Assembly (NCBI GenBank): GCA_051294375.1
Contig: CM119264.1
Span: forward strand, 20,488,248-20,552,247
From: Paraspadella gotoi
Lineage: Eukaryota; Chaetognatha
DNA: 64,000 nt
Direction of reading: 5' to 3'
This document shows positions 51,001 through 59,158 of the stretch, in pieces. The notes under the pieces are model-generated. The model was not told the DNA's origin. It ran no database searches and worked only from the letters and a program-made list of their open reading frames with translations. Within the stretch, counting starts at the first letter, position 1, and the number at the start of each line of letters is the position of its first letter. A program made the position numbers and the translations under genes.

Positions 51001-52781
51001 ATTATGATAAATTAAGCAAAAAAAAAAAAAAAAACGATGTCCGTCTGTCTGTCTGACTGTCTGTCTGTCTGACTGTTCGTCTCCCTTTAGCAAAAAATTC
51101 CAATTACTCGTGATTGGATGGATGGATTGGAATAAAATTTTGTGTGTGGTTACTGGTTAGGAAAGTGTATGATTGAGCTGGATATAAAGTTTAGATGGAA
51201 TCGTGCGAGTGGAAATGAGTTCAAATGGAAATAACATGAGTCACTTTTATTTGAATCTTTTAACTCATTTCAACCCATAATTACTCGAATTTATCATAAT
51301 TGGATGGATAGATTGAAATTAAATTTTATGTGTGGGTAGGAAAGTGTGTGATGAAGCTGAATATAAAGTTTAGTTGGAATCGTGTGAGTGGAAATGAGTT
51401 TAAATGGAAAAAAACATAAGTCAATTTTATTTGAATCTTTTTACTCATTTTAACCCATAATTACTCAAATTTATCATAATTGGATCGATAGATTGAGATT
51501 AAATTTTGTGTGTGGGTAGGAAAGTGTGTGATTGAGCACGATATAAAGTTTCGATGGAATCGAGGAGTGGAAATGAGTTTGCATGCAAAAAAACAAAGTC
51601 AAGTTGACTTTAATTTTTATTATTTATGCTTACTCATGAATTAAGTGAAAAATGATGCAAATTTAAAAAATGATGCAAGTTTAAAAAATTATGCTCGGAC
51701 GATTCCCTCACACAAAATTTCATTCCAATCCATCCAATCACGAGTAATTGGTGTTTTTTGCTAAGGTGGGACGGACGGACGGACGGACGGACGGACATTG
51801 TTTTTTTTTGCATTATTTATCATAATTCGATGATCTGACATGATATAAGTAAGTGCCCGACAATATTGAGGGGGCGGACCGACGGACCGACAGTGAATTA
51901 CAGAATCGGGATCTGCTGAAGATCCGACTAAAAATGATGCAAGTTGAAAAAAGTATGCAAGTTTAAAAAAATGATGCAAGCTGAAAAAAATTATGCGATT
52001 TTGAAAAATGATGTGAGTTAAAAAATGATGCAAGTTAAAAAAATGATGCAAATTTAAAAAATGATGGAAGTTGAAAAAAGTATGCAAGTTGAAAAAGTTA
52101 TGCAAGTTGAAAAAATTATGCGAGTTAGAAAAATGGAGTTAGATAAAAAAAATGATGTGAGTTTAAAAAATGATGCAAGTGAAAAAAAGTGGAAAAAATA
52201 ATAATAGTTAAAAATATTATTTGTACTTTATTTGTAATTATTTCTACTATAGTATTTATTTATTTATTTATTTATTTGATTACCGCTTAATTATCGTAGG
52301 CAGATCCGACATTGTTTGCTCAAACTTGTTAGAACATTTTTCAGATTAGTAAAAACTGTTTTATGATAACTTACCAACGTTTTGACCGTCCGATCGCATT
52401 TTCTAATTCTTTCCTTGTGATTCACCAACGTAGTTATCTGTAGTTACAAAAAAGAATCTTTTTAGCTACTAGTATCGTAGTAGTTGTACTAATTATCATT
52501 AAGATTAACTTGAGCACCGATTTTGTGGACGGCTGGACTCGTCTCTCTTTTCTTAATAAACGTTAAAAATTTGTGCTTTCAGTGTTCTTTTTATGTATTT
52601 TTACTATATGCTTCAAAATATAATTTTCAGTACATCCTACATAGTATTTCTGCTTCTCACTTTTGACCTGAGTTACGAGCGGAATCAACGTCTGTTCAAC
52701 GGATCGAGTCTTGATCTCCAGATTCAACGGTCTCAAGCTGCCCGTCGACGGATCCAAATCCTCGATCGCGTCCACCGTCAT
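16291..52781 (-). CDS. CTNNAL1: Alpha-catulin (vinculin/alpha-catenin family), complete, 20 exons
   Basis: Exons in transcript order: 52781-52668, 52437-52375, 50754-50628, 43934-43729, 21935-21879, 21798-21713, 21248-21182, 21094-20977, 20846-20693, 20028-19902, 19840-19730, 19647-19495, 19350-19217, 19071-18990, 18888-18738, 18658-18511, 18399-18189, 18052-17969, 16886-16758, 16410-16291. Phases join throughout, giving 813 codons. Family hallmarks include NLEIKTRSVEQTLIPLVTQ near the N-terminus, VTKVLLLADRVV, HLTGDRQNDLKDEK, AAARAVLEKSTMMLL and FTRGEGPLR. The family forms a cytoplasmic scaffold of helical bundles, linked to Rho signalling and the dystrophin complex. The first ATG follows an acceptor, so a 5' non-coding exon is likely. 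The last two exons (82 residues, ending in FNGN) fit by phase but not by homology that I recognise, so the tail is less certain. Two genes are nested antisense in its introns. The intron between exons 4 and 5 holds the inverted segment. Confidence 0.9.
16501..16740. repeat. AT, AAT and GAAA microsatellite cluster
   Basis: A TA run (16,497-16,515), ATA/AAT triplets (16,550-16,600) and a GAAA/GAAAA tract (16,615-16,740) fill the intron between the last two alpha-catulin exons. Confidence 0.9.
16887..16923. repeat. (GA)n/(TA)n microsatellite forming a splice polypyrimidine tract
   Basis: On the minus strand this reads (CT)n then CAG at 16,889-16,887, immediately before the penultimate alpha-catulin exon. 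It therefore supplies the polypyrimidine tract of that acceptor. Confidence 0.7.
16997..17693 (+). CDS. Cysteine-rich single-pass membrane protein (5' end not found)
   Basis: Exons 16997-17319, 17375-17456 and 17534-17693 join in phase to give 187 residues plus stop. I do not recognise the family. The N-terminal part carries glycosylation sequons (NQT, NTS) and an acidic/aromatic stretch. A hydrophobic helix (YAKVGAIVAAVLLI) runs into CCCCVCFVIC. A cysteine cluster (CGNCGKLCNLCCNACKDACC) follows, then a charged tail ending FFTAFASK. The juxtamembrane cysteines could be palmitoylated. An acceptor at 16,995-16,996 allows an upstream signal-peptide exon that I could not find; ATG at 17,037 is the first internal start. 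It lies antisense inside an alpha-catulin intron. AATAAA at 17,864-17,869 is a plausible polyadenylation signal. Confidence 0.75.
17864..17869 (+). terminator. Polyadenylation signal for the cysteine-rich membrane gene
   Basis: AATAAA about 170 bases after the stop codon, before the antisense alpha-catulin exon at 17,969. Confidence 0.55.
20125..20622. mobile_element. Foldback MITE, 498 bp, 8-bp target duplication
   Basis: It begins TAAGGCGTAGTAAAATTTC and ends with inverted TAAGGCGTAGTGAAAGTTAC. The two halves are imperfect inverted repeats of each other over roughly 200 bases; both contain the block CGCAGTAGGC(C/T)ATATTTATA. GTCTACGT flanks it exactly at 20,117-20,124 and 20,623-20,630. 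There is no coding capacity. It sits in an alpha-catulin intron. The superfamily is uncertain: the 8-bp duplication allows hAT, P or Merlin-type. Confidence 0.85.
21330..21480 (-). repeat. Dispersed repeat also at 53,570-53,710
   Basis: About 140 bases including AAGCTTTCAATC(C/A)AGACTCT recur at 53,570-53,710. The function is unknown. The copy at 30,060-30,200 is part of the inverted segment. Confidence 0.6.
22330..24245. other. Intronic, partly scrambled contig end
   Basis: About 22,690-22,900 is a degraded copy of 21,740-21,880 with extra bases. About 23,160-23,340 resembles the minisatellite repeat at 25.6-26.5 kb. From about 23,980 it is the right half of a foldback MITE. I see no exon. 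This looks like low-quality sequence extending into the gap. Confidence 0.55.
24246..24270. other. 25-N assembly gap 2
   Basis: The bases right of the gap are the near-perfect reverse complement of those left of it (AAGTTACGTACGGAATTTCT), a palindromic join. Confidence 0.99.
24271..25110 (+). pseudogene. Inverted, damaged copy of alpha-catulin exon 4 region
   Basis: From about 24,390 this is the reverse complement of 44,440-43,677. It contains exon 4 of alpha-catulin on the wrong strand with several single-base deletions, which turn LLSAVTKVLLLADRVVSNQL into a frameshifted reading. Likely a duplicated read segment, not a gene. Confidence 0.7.
25110..26838 (+). repeat. Large foldback element carrying a minisatellite repeat, copy 1
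   Basis: It begins with the same TAAGGCGTAGTAAAATTTCT end as the 498-bp MITE. About 330 bases in, it gives way to a second repeat family running from GTCGGATCTGCTTATCAGCA to AGGCAGATCCACATTGTTGC (about 25,440-26,690). That family contains tandem units of about 150-180 bases (ATTGGATGGATGGATT..., GAGTGGAAATGAGTTTAAAT). The inverted MITE arm follows. A near-identical direct copy is at 27,350-29,200. Confidence 0.7.
26839..26863. other. 25-N assembly gap 3
   Basis: Separates forward sequence (up to 26,838) from an inverted copy of it (from 26,864). Confidence 0.99.
26864..27350 (-). repeat. Inverted copy of 25,790-26,350
   Basis: TTTATATCAAGCTTGGTCAC at the start is the inverse of bases near 26,350. 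The match continues to about 25,790. Confidence 0.75.
27350..29200 (+). repeat. Large foldback element carrying a minisatellite repeat, copy 2
   Basis: Direct copy of about 25,120-26,838 continuing to the inverted MITE arm (ending near CGTACGTAACTTTCACTAAT at 29,158-29,178), then directly into the inverted repeat arm. It differs from copy 1 mostly by single-base indels in homopolymers. Confidence 0.75.
30891..31364 (-). repeat. Inverted-arm copy of the 498-bp foldback MITE
   Basis: Begins GGCGTAGTGAAAGTTACATA and ends TTTTACTACGCCTTA; the counterpart of 20,125-20,622. Confidence 0.75.
34117..34550 (+). repeat. GGAACGAAAC decamer satellite
   Basis: Around 430 bases of imperfect tandem GGAACGAAAC and close variants. 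It is open in several frames on both strands only because the repeat lacks stops. It is not a gene. Confidence 0.93.
35155..35540 (+). repeat. TTGGTTATCATCGCATCAAT minisatellite array
   Basis: About 18 imperfect units, changing into ATTACTATTACATCAATC units at the end. The same family is inside the hAT-type element at 6,060-6,165. Confidence 0.85.
35963..36090. repeat. (GA)n microsatellite
   Basis: About 128 bases of GA with a few interruptions. Confidence 0.95.
37972..38650 (-). pseudogene. Inverted copy of the cysteine-rich membrane gene
   Basis: Counterpart of 16,997-17,693. The first exon block (38,350-38,640) is frameshifted after FIVPRQ and around the hydrophobic segment. The third has a lost base near GLEMPP. 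Confidence 0.8.
38749..38772. repeat. (CT)n microsatellite
   Basis: Inverted counterpart of the GA run at 16,889-16,910. Confidence 0.9.
40023..43420 (-). pseudogene. Inverted, frameshifted copy of the last seven channel exons
   Basis: Counterparts of channel exons 12,149-15,628 run on the minus strand: the tail block near 40,023-40,430, the PPPF block near 41,270-41,480, the S6 block near 42,800-42,980 and the pore block near 43,165-43,390. All are damaged by small indels. Confidence 0.8.
41535..42366 (+). mobile_element. Inverted-arm copy of the Tc1/mariner element
   Basis: Matches 14,043-13,190 in reverse. The right end AGAGCAGATCTG followed by TA at about 42,355-42,368 is well kept. The left end is damaged. 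Confidence 0.75.
43652..43676. other. 25-N assembly gap 4
   Basis: Right boundary of the inverted segment. The clean sequence resumes at 43,677 inside a MITE end next to alpha-catulin exon 4. Confidence 0.99.
44766..45243 (+). CDS. Secreted C-type lectin-like protein, first exon only
   Basis: From ATG at 44,766 the exon encodes a signal peptide (MLYALLFALFAIPKISA) and a short cysteine-containing, Ser/Thr-rich region with sequons (NSS, NRT). It then encodes the start of a C-type lectin domain: RWQQAARACWDLGGSLVNS followed by an acidic/helix segment and SWLGA, matching the first helix and the WIGL-type strand. The donor A/GTAAGT at 45,243 leaves phase 1. The second half of the domain, with the carbohydrate-binding loop, was not found to 50 kb. 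It may lie beyond or be lost in the adjacent gap. The gene lies antisense within the large alpha-catulin intron region. The ligand cannot be inferred. Confidence 0.72.
45389..45613 (-). repeat. Putative tRNA-derived SINE-like repeat, copy A
   Basis: One of four copies of about 225 bases. On the minus strand TAGCAGTTTAGAGG resembles a tRNA A box, and GGATC(T/C)GAAGCTC about 40 bases later loosely resembles a B box. On the plus strand CCGGGCTAGAACCC(C)GG has T-arm geometry. A perfect hairpin TGGTGGA-TTTTAG-TCCACCA closes the right end. The origin is uncertain. Confidence 0.45.
45798..46025 (-). repeat. Putative SINE-like repeat, copy B
   Basis: Same repeat as at 45,389, about 410 bases further on. 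The hairpin end is degraded. The 185 bases between copies A and B contain two imperfect units of about 46 bases around GAGG(C/T)ATGTCGCCTGA. Confidence 0.45.
46278..46302. other. 25-N assembly gap 5
   Basis: Lies exactly between the two copies of the 2-kb duplicate. Confidence 0.99.
46778..47254 (+). pseudogene. Second copy of the C-type lectin first exon, frameshifted
   Basis: Identical to 44,766-45,243 except that one A is missing at about 46,951 (CATCACTAAC versus CATCAACTAAC), which shifts the frame after TFLTSAS. There are a few substitutions, such as Gly for Glu in the LVNS(E/G)DD stretch. If the two segments are one locus, this is an allelic or consensus difference rather than a second gene. 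Confidence 0.7.
47400..47630 (-). repeat. Putative SINE-like repeat, copy C
   Basis: Counterpart of copy A in the right duplicate. The hairpin TGGTGGA...TCCACCA is intact. Confidence 0.45.
47818..48047 (-). repeat. Putative SINE-like repeat, copy D
   Basis: Counterpart of copy B in the right duplicate, better preserved. The T-arm-like CCGGGCTAGAACCCCGG and the terminal hairpin are both intact. Confidence 0.45.
48298..50627. other. AT-rich alpha-catulin intron, no gene seen
   Basis: Long AT-rich sequence with many A/T homopolymers and stops in all frames. I find no exon, transposase or tandem repeat of note. Confidence 0.7.
50880..52330. mobile_element. Dispersed repeat with inverted ends and internal minisatellite
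   Basis: The left end GGTCGGATATGCTTATCAGC and following bases recur inverted near 51,930-51,750 (AATCGGGATCTGCTGAAGAT), giving inverted arms of roughly 150-200 bases. The interior holds three tandem units of about 180 bases (near 51,115, 51,297 and 51,479). A GATGCAAGTTGAAAAA-type 16-18 base array fills 51,640-52,190. The right boundary TCGTAGGCAGATCCGACATT (52,295-52,314) is shared with 26,660, 28,875 and 36,265. It has no coding capacity and the class is unknown. Confidence 0.6.
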
Positions 52782-53110
52782 TTTCTGATCCACAAAATGA
52801 CGAACACTAATTTAATTAATCATTCAACTCCTAACTCTTGATATTACATAGAGGAACAGAAGAGATCGAATATCACACAGAGAGAAAATCCCACATTTCT
52901 CGTCAGGGTCAAGTAATGAATCAATAAATCCGTCAAGTAATCAATCAATCAATCAGTCGAGAGACGACTCATCATTTAGCCTTTGAACTTTACCTTAATG
53001 TTGCTTTATGCTCTCCGTGATTAGAATATGTGTGGTAACAATAGTCCAAGTGTGTAAAATGCGAAAAAAGTGGAATTAATTAATAACTATGACACCGATA
53101 CGATTTTATT

Positions 53111-53389
53111 ATGTTTACTACATATTTAGTAAAGATGGAAAAAAAAGAGATGGAAGGAAAGAAACTAGGGAGGTATCGGAGGAAAGGAAAGGAGGAGGAG
53201 GCCGTAGAAAAACAAGCAAAGAAGAAAGAGGAGGAGGAAGCTAAAGGAACGAAAAGAAATGAAGAAGCATGAGAAGAGATTTTCCCTATAGAAGGAGGAA
53301 GAGCGAATTCGATGGAAGAGGCAATTACTCAGATGCTCCAGTCACGTGATCCACCTAAACATGGTGCCACCGGCACAGAGTTGGAGTAA
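53111..53389 (+). pseudogene. Lys/Glu-rich reading frame with an internal stop
   Basis: One frame runs from ATG at 53,111 (or 53,135) to TAA at 53,387-53,389, interrupted by TGA at 53,270-53,272. The first half is a low-complexity Lys/Glu coiled-coil-like stretch. The second (ANSMEEAITQMLQSRDPPKH) looks protein-like. I do not recognise the family. It could be a processed pseudogene C-terminus, a short real gene of 45-53 residues, or chance in purine-rich DNA. Confidence 0.25.
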
Positions 53390-53569
53390 GAGCACAGAAT
53401 CGATGTGCAAGAGAACCATGGCTTCTTTTCAGATGCCAACGACTGAAAAGAAGAGACGAGGGTCAAGTCAAGTCTAGTAAAAACTACGTTCAAAAAGTTT
53501 CATTACCGATAATTACAGGTCTCGAGTATATGAAAGTACCAATATTCATTAAATATTCTATCTTGCCAG

Positions 53570-53710
53570 CGACTTTGGACAGGATAAGGCCCCCATCCCT
53601 CTAACAAAATAATAAGATAGCAAGCACCTATAAGCTTTCAATCAAGACTCTCTCAAAGTTTAGTTCATTAACAGTACCTGGCTTCGCTATCAATAAAATG
53701 AGAATGGTAT
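53570..53710 (-). repeat. Dispersed repeat also at 21,330-21,480
   Basis: Shares AAGCTTTCAATCAAGACTCT and flanking bases with the alpha-catulin intron copy. The remainder of 53,710-54,830 contains GA microsatellites and no exon I can support. Confidence 0.6.
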
Positions 53711-54051
53711 TTCAATTGATTAAATAGACGAGGAGAGAATGGAGGAGAATAATTCAGAAAATTGATCGTTCCGTTTTTCATGTCTTTTTCGCATTTCATT
53801 CTAACAACTGAATCTGAATCCGACAGTCGAGAAGGAATATACATTTAACTTCACGAAACAATAGGACTAAATCATGTAGCTCGTCCTTCATTAGACACTT
53901 TCTACTCGGATTAATTAGAATCAAGGTCATTTCGATTCTGGACTTTAAACTAAAACTTCAATCATGACCAAGACTGTCCGGTTATCATCCCGCTAGTCTT
54001 AACTACTTCTTCTTCTTCTTGCATCAATAACCAATTAACTGCTTACTTTCA

Positions 54052-54082
<31 letters not shown>

Positions 54083-54381
54083 CATTTAAGAACGATCAAT
54101 AATTTGGTCGTTCTGACGAGTAATTATTAATGAACTTTTAATAAAACAGCCTTATACATGTATAATCAAAAAAGTGATTTTTGCAAGTCTTTTGTAAAAA
54201 TTATTTGATTTTTTTCCTGACTGATAATCAAAACTTTTTTTTTTTCTATATATCTTTATAAAGATGTTCGTAGATATATAAGCGAAATGAAAATAATGAA
54301 AAGAAAGTAAGAATGGGTTGAAAGATTGAATTATTGAACGAACTGTAATGGTTACGCACTGGGAAGGAGGGTTAAAATAAG

Positions 54382-54382
54382 T

Positions 54383-54448
<66 letters not shown>
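54382..54448. repeat. (GA)n microsatellite
   Basis: About 67 bases of GA with two interruptions. Another GA run lies at 54,054-54,077. Confidence 0.95.
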
Positions 54449-54453
<5 letters not shown>

Positions 54454-54829
54454 TTCGACCTCTCATCTCTTCTGATCTATAGCGAAGCTCAAGCTTAAGA
54501 CTCTCCTCTCAACACACAACGAACCGAGAAGATCGACTAGGAGGAGGCAATCGTTCTTGGTGAAGTTGGATTCAACACGTTCATAAACTGATGAACTGTT
54601 TAAAACTGTTCTTATTATGCTTATTAAATAGATAACGTGCTACGTCATGATGAGAACTCATGTCCGACTTTCGCTCAAAACCACGTTAAACTTTTCGTAA
54701 ACTGATTACTTCGGCTCCCACTCAGAAGACCTGAATACCCGGAGCTCGCTGAGCTGACTAATAAAAAGAATTACTCGAATTTCGAAGATAAAAAAATTGA
54801 CACAAATTCGGAAGCCAAAGACCTAAAGG

Positions 54830-55584
54830 ATGGCCACCGCCGAACCTCAACTCGTCGAACTAACCTCTGGGCTCGTCTTTTCCGTTCGAACCTTCGTCAA
54901 GACTTTCGTCGCCGCCGTATTTTTCATAGCACTTGGTAGTTTCTGTTTTTTGAGATTTTCATTTTTTGTTACGACGTTATTTTACCTAACTGAATGATTT
55001 CATGCAGTTTTGTGATGGAGAATATTCCGCTGCACCGTTGAATTCGCTGATGATATTAAAAACATTGTATGTACAATTGTACATAATTATAATAACGTAA
55101 TGATTAGTTATTTGATTTTGTCGTAGCCTAATGACTGAAAATCGGTTCGTCATTCAATTTTTTTCTATTTTTGTTTGCCTCTTAAGCAAATCTTGTCGTC
55201 CGATCGAAAACTTGTCATTCACCTGTCGAGTTTTTCAGGATTTTTAGTATAATTCACAAAATCGTAAATTTCACGAAAAAAATCGTAAATTAAATATTTT
55301 CTCCCAATCAGGCATCGGGTTCTTGTCAGTTCAAAATTCCAGTGCCGACAATGAAATCGGCGCTGGTTCTGGCGAAGCTAACGACATCCAGGGCGCCGAG
55401 ATCAGTGACGCAGAGAACAGTACCGACGACTCCATAACACACATCGGCGCCACCTCGACGGCGAGATTCAATGCCGGCGTCATCGTACTCGTTCTCGGCG
55501 TTTTGCAGGTGAACGAATTTTTTATTTACTAGTTTCATTTGAAACTTCGATTTCTTTTTCTTTTTTTTGCAGTGTCCGCAATGA
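54830..55584 (+). CDS. Small protein with two membrane segments, unknown family
   Basis: Exons 54830-54935, 55312-55508 and 55573-55584 join in phase to 104 residues (MATAEPQLVELTSG...CPQ). The first intron splits a codon inside a hydrophobic stretch (FVAAVFFIALGIGFLSV), and joining it restores a continuous helix, which supports the model. An acidic, Ser/Asn-rich loop with sequons (NSS, NST) follows. A second short hydrophobic segment (FNAGVIVLVLGVLQ) ends the protein. The third exon adds only three residues. If that intron is retained, the protein ends seven residues later instead. I do not recognise a family. AATAAA occurs at 55,851-55,856. Confidence 0.5.
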
Positions 55585-55850
55585 TCCTAATTGTTGAATT
55601 TTATTTTTTATTTTTAGTGCCATCAGTGCAATTAGTCTTGCTCAATACTCATATATTGTTTGAATGTCATATTATTTCAAATCGTTTATTTTTATCTCTT
55701 AATGAAAATTTCTACAGAAAAAAAAAAAATAAATCCTCCTTTAACTCCCCAGGTTTTAGTATCGCTTTATCTGTCACTCATTGACGGTCGTCAATTGAAA
55801 AGAGGAAAAGAGAAACTCGCATCAGCAAAAAGGATCGAACCGTCGTGATG

Positions 55851-55856
55851 AATAAA
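55851..55856 (+). terminator. Polyadenylation signal for the small membrane gene
   Basis: AATAAA about 265 bases after the stop. A second AATAAA follows near 55,950. Confidence 0.45.
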
Positions 55857-55959
55857 TTCTCTTTCAAAAAGGATTCTTTTCACTTCTTTTTTCTCCATCT
55901 CATTCAACGTTTCATTTTGTCTTCAATGTTATCTATTCGTCACTGACGAAATAAACGAA

Positions 55960-56940
55960 ACTAAATGAATCTGTTTGTCTTAAATGATAAATTATGGTTA
56001 ACTGAAATTTTTGCTCTTTTAAAAAAATATATGTGTTAACCTCATATATAGCGATGTTATTTTTCAACATTATGTCTTCACATCAAATATTTGATGATCT
56101 AAAGCAACTTAACTATCGAGTATTGCTGACTCACGTTTGTAAGCCAAAAAAAAAAAAAATTACCCAAAAATATATTTTCTATACAAATGGTACAAACACA
56201 ACAAATATAATTGGCCTAATATGATACATAAAATTGTTTTTGGGAGGTTCACCACCACGACGTAAGTTTTTCTTTTTTTCCTTTTCTGGACGTTTTAATT
56301 TGCAATAGAAAAGAGAGATCGTCCTCGAAACAAAAAAAGAGAACTATCGGGGTCTCTACGTAAAGAATGTTTATGCTTGATTATAATCAATCGCATTTGA
56401 GTTAAATTTTTTCAAAAGATGCATTACAAAATACTGGAGGTGTCGAAAAAAAAATCTACAAGAAAAAAATAGATCCATTTTAATAATTGGAAAGCTGTCC
56501 TGTAATATCAGATTGTCTAAATAGCAACGCAATATTTATACAATCTTTACGGCGTTAAGGCTCAACTTTAGGTTTTGTTTCCGCGTGAGGTAATAACGGT
56601 GACTTTCAAACAGAGACATGCGTCATAAGAAGAGTCATGGTGCAACAACCAATTGGAATTTCGTTTAACTAAAGTTGTTATATAGAATTTGCATACACGT
56701 CGATCTAAAAAATATTTGAGATAAACCTATAGGAAATAAAACACATTATGCAACCAAGGTGGGCCTAAACAAAAGGGGAAATCTATAATATTTCATACCA
56801 AAATAAAAATCAGATACATGGAATACTATCGAGTAGAGAGTCTGCCTTTGAAACACAGACAACTCCGGGAAAGATAGAAAGGGATGAATGGGAAAAAAAT
56901 TTCACAAAAAAAAAAAAACAAAAAAAAAAACCTCGAAATT
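55960..56940. other. Intergenic, nothing recognised
   Basis: AT-rich with homopolymer A runs. No exon, RNA gene or repeat is identified. Confidence 0.6.
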
Positions 56941-56944
56941 TTCG

Positions 56945-57152
56945 TTAAAGGTTTTCCTTGTTAGTGATTTGTATGCATAAAACGACGAAGTAATTTTCGC
57001 AACTGTACTTTTCTTCTTGAAGGAGCTTTCCCTTCAAGAGGTCGCCAGCGGCAGCGAGCGAGGTGCGGAACCCTGATTCCCATCCCGAACAAAAGGCCGT
57101 GGTGTCGCGAAGACCGCGCGAATTGGAGCCGTGCCACAGCATCTTTTTAGAC
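56945..57152 (-). CDS. Endostatin C-terminal exon of a collagen XV/XVIII-type protein (orphan exon)
   Basis: After an acceptor at 57,154-57,153 the minus strand reads SKKMLWHGSNSRGLRDTTAF and ends YSCENYFVVLCIQITNKENL-stop. This matches the end of endostatin/NC1 domains of multiplexin collagens: WHGS, an internal Cys, a GxLL motif, then SC and VLCI. Two of the four endostatin cysteines are expected here and are seen. The expected upstream half of the domain (FPSWEALF-type exon) and the collagen repeats are not between here and PC2, nor elsewhere in the window. Either the parent gene spans the PC2 locus, or this is a stranded exon. The family acts in basement membranes. Confidence 0.7.
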
Positions 57153-57159
57153 CTAAAAG

Positions 57160-59100
57160 ATTGAGGGAATGAGGGCGAGGAGGGACAGGGAGGAAGAGAA
57201 GGTAGTATAAAGACCAGTGAATTACGAGATAGGAGAGGAAAGGTAAAAAAGGGAAAAGGGGAAGAAATGAAAAAATGGAAAGGGGAAGGAAAATCGGATT
57301 AGGCAAAGAAATCTATATATCGCATAGTCGAGTAAGAGGATCAGTCCAGGGATTGGGAAACTGACCCTTCAAAGAACCAGGTATTAGAGAAAGAATGCTT
57401 GAAGGCAAAAATAAATGATTTGTAATATACTTACGAGTTATTAAATAATAGTATTTAAATTATTAGTTTAAAAAAATTAAAATATATATAATTTTTTTAA
57501 TGAACTTTTGAACACTAACTTCTCGTCTGGTTTCAAAGTCATTTTTATTTCATGCTAACTATTTATTTTTCTTTCTAAAAATGAATAGAATGCTGGATTG
57601 TGAAGTTTGTTTATTTTTAATTTCGAGTTTCGTTGTTTCATCATTCCCAATAATCACATTCTCATTTCGTTTCATGAGTCGAACAACAGAATATTTCACC
57701 ACGATATCTAATACTCAAAATGAACAGGGTATAAAACACATATGTAAAACAAAACAAAAACAAAGAGAACGTACATATTCTTGTTAGTAATCTGTTCTAG
57801 GCTACAAACTAAAACTTGTCCAAAGGTGGGGCCTATGATTAGCACGCTGCCAACGCGCGTTTGACGCGCACAAGTCGGTACAAAACAAATATCTAAAGAG
57901 TTGATGTATAAGTATCTAAAATTTTACGCCTTTGAGATAGTTAAGTTGAAAAATAAAGATAAAAAAAAATTCTCTTGGAGGTATCTTACAATTCAGCGCG
58001 AATTAACCAAGGTTTTATGAAAAAAAAAACCTGCACCAAACATTTCTAAATCTAAGCCTAAGGATATTTTGACATTTTTGTTCTAAAGCTACAAAGAATA
58101 AAAGAAAATTAAATAGTGCGAGTATCGGAATCTCTGCTGCCGCCCGCGGCTGGAGGGAGTTCCGTCATAAATAGGTGTGTGTGACCCATTTACATCCGGG
58201 TGATTCGCTCCATTTTTGAAAAAAATGTTTTCTTGGAATCGTGTCCGAAATATGAATGGGGATTATAAAGTGCAGTGACGGGACGAAAATGAAGGAAAGA
58301 TTTACATCGAAAGAGAAAATGATTTTGAAATTTGTTAAATGTAAAGAGAGGGGATTACATCAAGAGCGGTTGGATTACGGCAAAAGATTATTACAGATAG
58401 ATACCAGTACAAAAGTGGGGAGTATACGACTGGCTTGAAAATTGAGGGGCTGAAAACATCTGGACTCGTCGTTTTTAGAAAAAAACGTGAGAGATCGCCG
58501 GTTTTCATGTATGACCCACGTCAATGATTGACTAGATTGTCTCTGCGCAATTCTTGCCTTTTTTGAATCCTTTCATCTAACAAGAACATTACATGATTGT
58601 TAGATTATTCGAATTCGTTAGGCTAAAGAATTATTAAATTCATTTACATTCATGGAAGGAAGTATTTACAAACCAAAGAATGCTAAAACTAAGGATATAA
58701 AGAGGTGATTTCACTCCATCAGTTAAGAGTTTTAAGCAAACAAATCACATGGTGAATTTTGTTGGGATCCAATGCTAAATCATTGGCATAGATCTGGGTA
58801 GAAAAGTAGGTTACGAAAATAATAATGAAAATATCATCACAATTTTGAGAACGTTGATTTTTGTTTGTTTTTTATGCTTTTGGTAAAAGCAAGGTATGTG
58901 AGAAGTGTAAGTTTGATTTTTTTATGTTCCTATTAAAATATTAATTCAACGCATACCTTCTTGAGATCCATCATTCTTCGATTCATTTTTAAAGGCAATA
59001 ATTCAATTACCATAGCAAAATTCCAACACTCAACAATCTCGAAGGAAAGTCATAGTCAAAAACTGAGAAATCATTTAAACAAAAAGCTCGCGCTGCATAT
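57160..59100. other. Intergenic or intronic, nothing recognised
   Basis: A short plus-strand open stretch at 58,256-58,438 (60 residues, Lys-rich) has no recognisable feature. I treat it as chance. Confidence 0.5.
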
Positions 59101-59114
59101 TCCACAAGATTTTC

Positions 59115-59127
59115 TTTATTCTTTATT
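59115..59127 (-). terminator. PC2 polyadenylation signals
   Basis: Two AATAAA on the minus strand (59,127-59,122 and 59,120-59,115), 30-45 bases after the stop codon at 59,159. Confidence 0.7.
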
Positions 59128-59158
59128 CTCTAAGGCGTCATCTTCCACGAACCAATCT

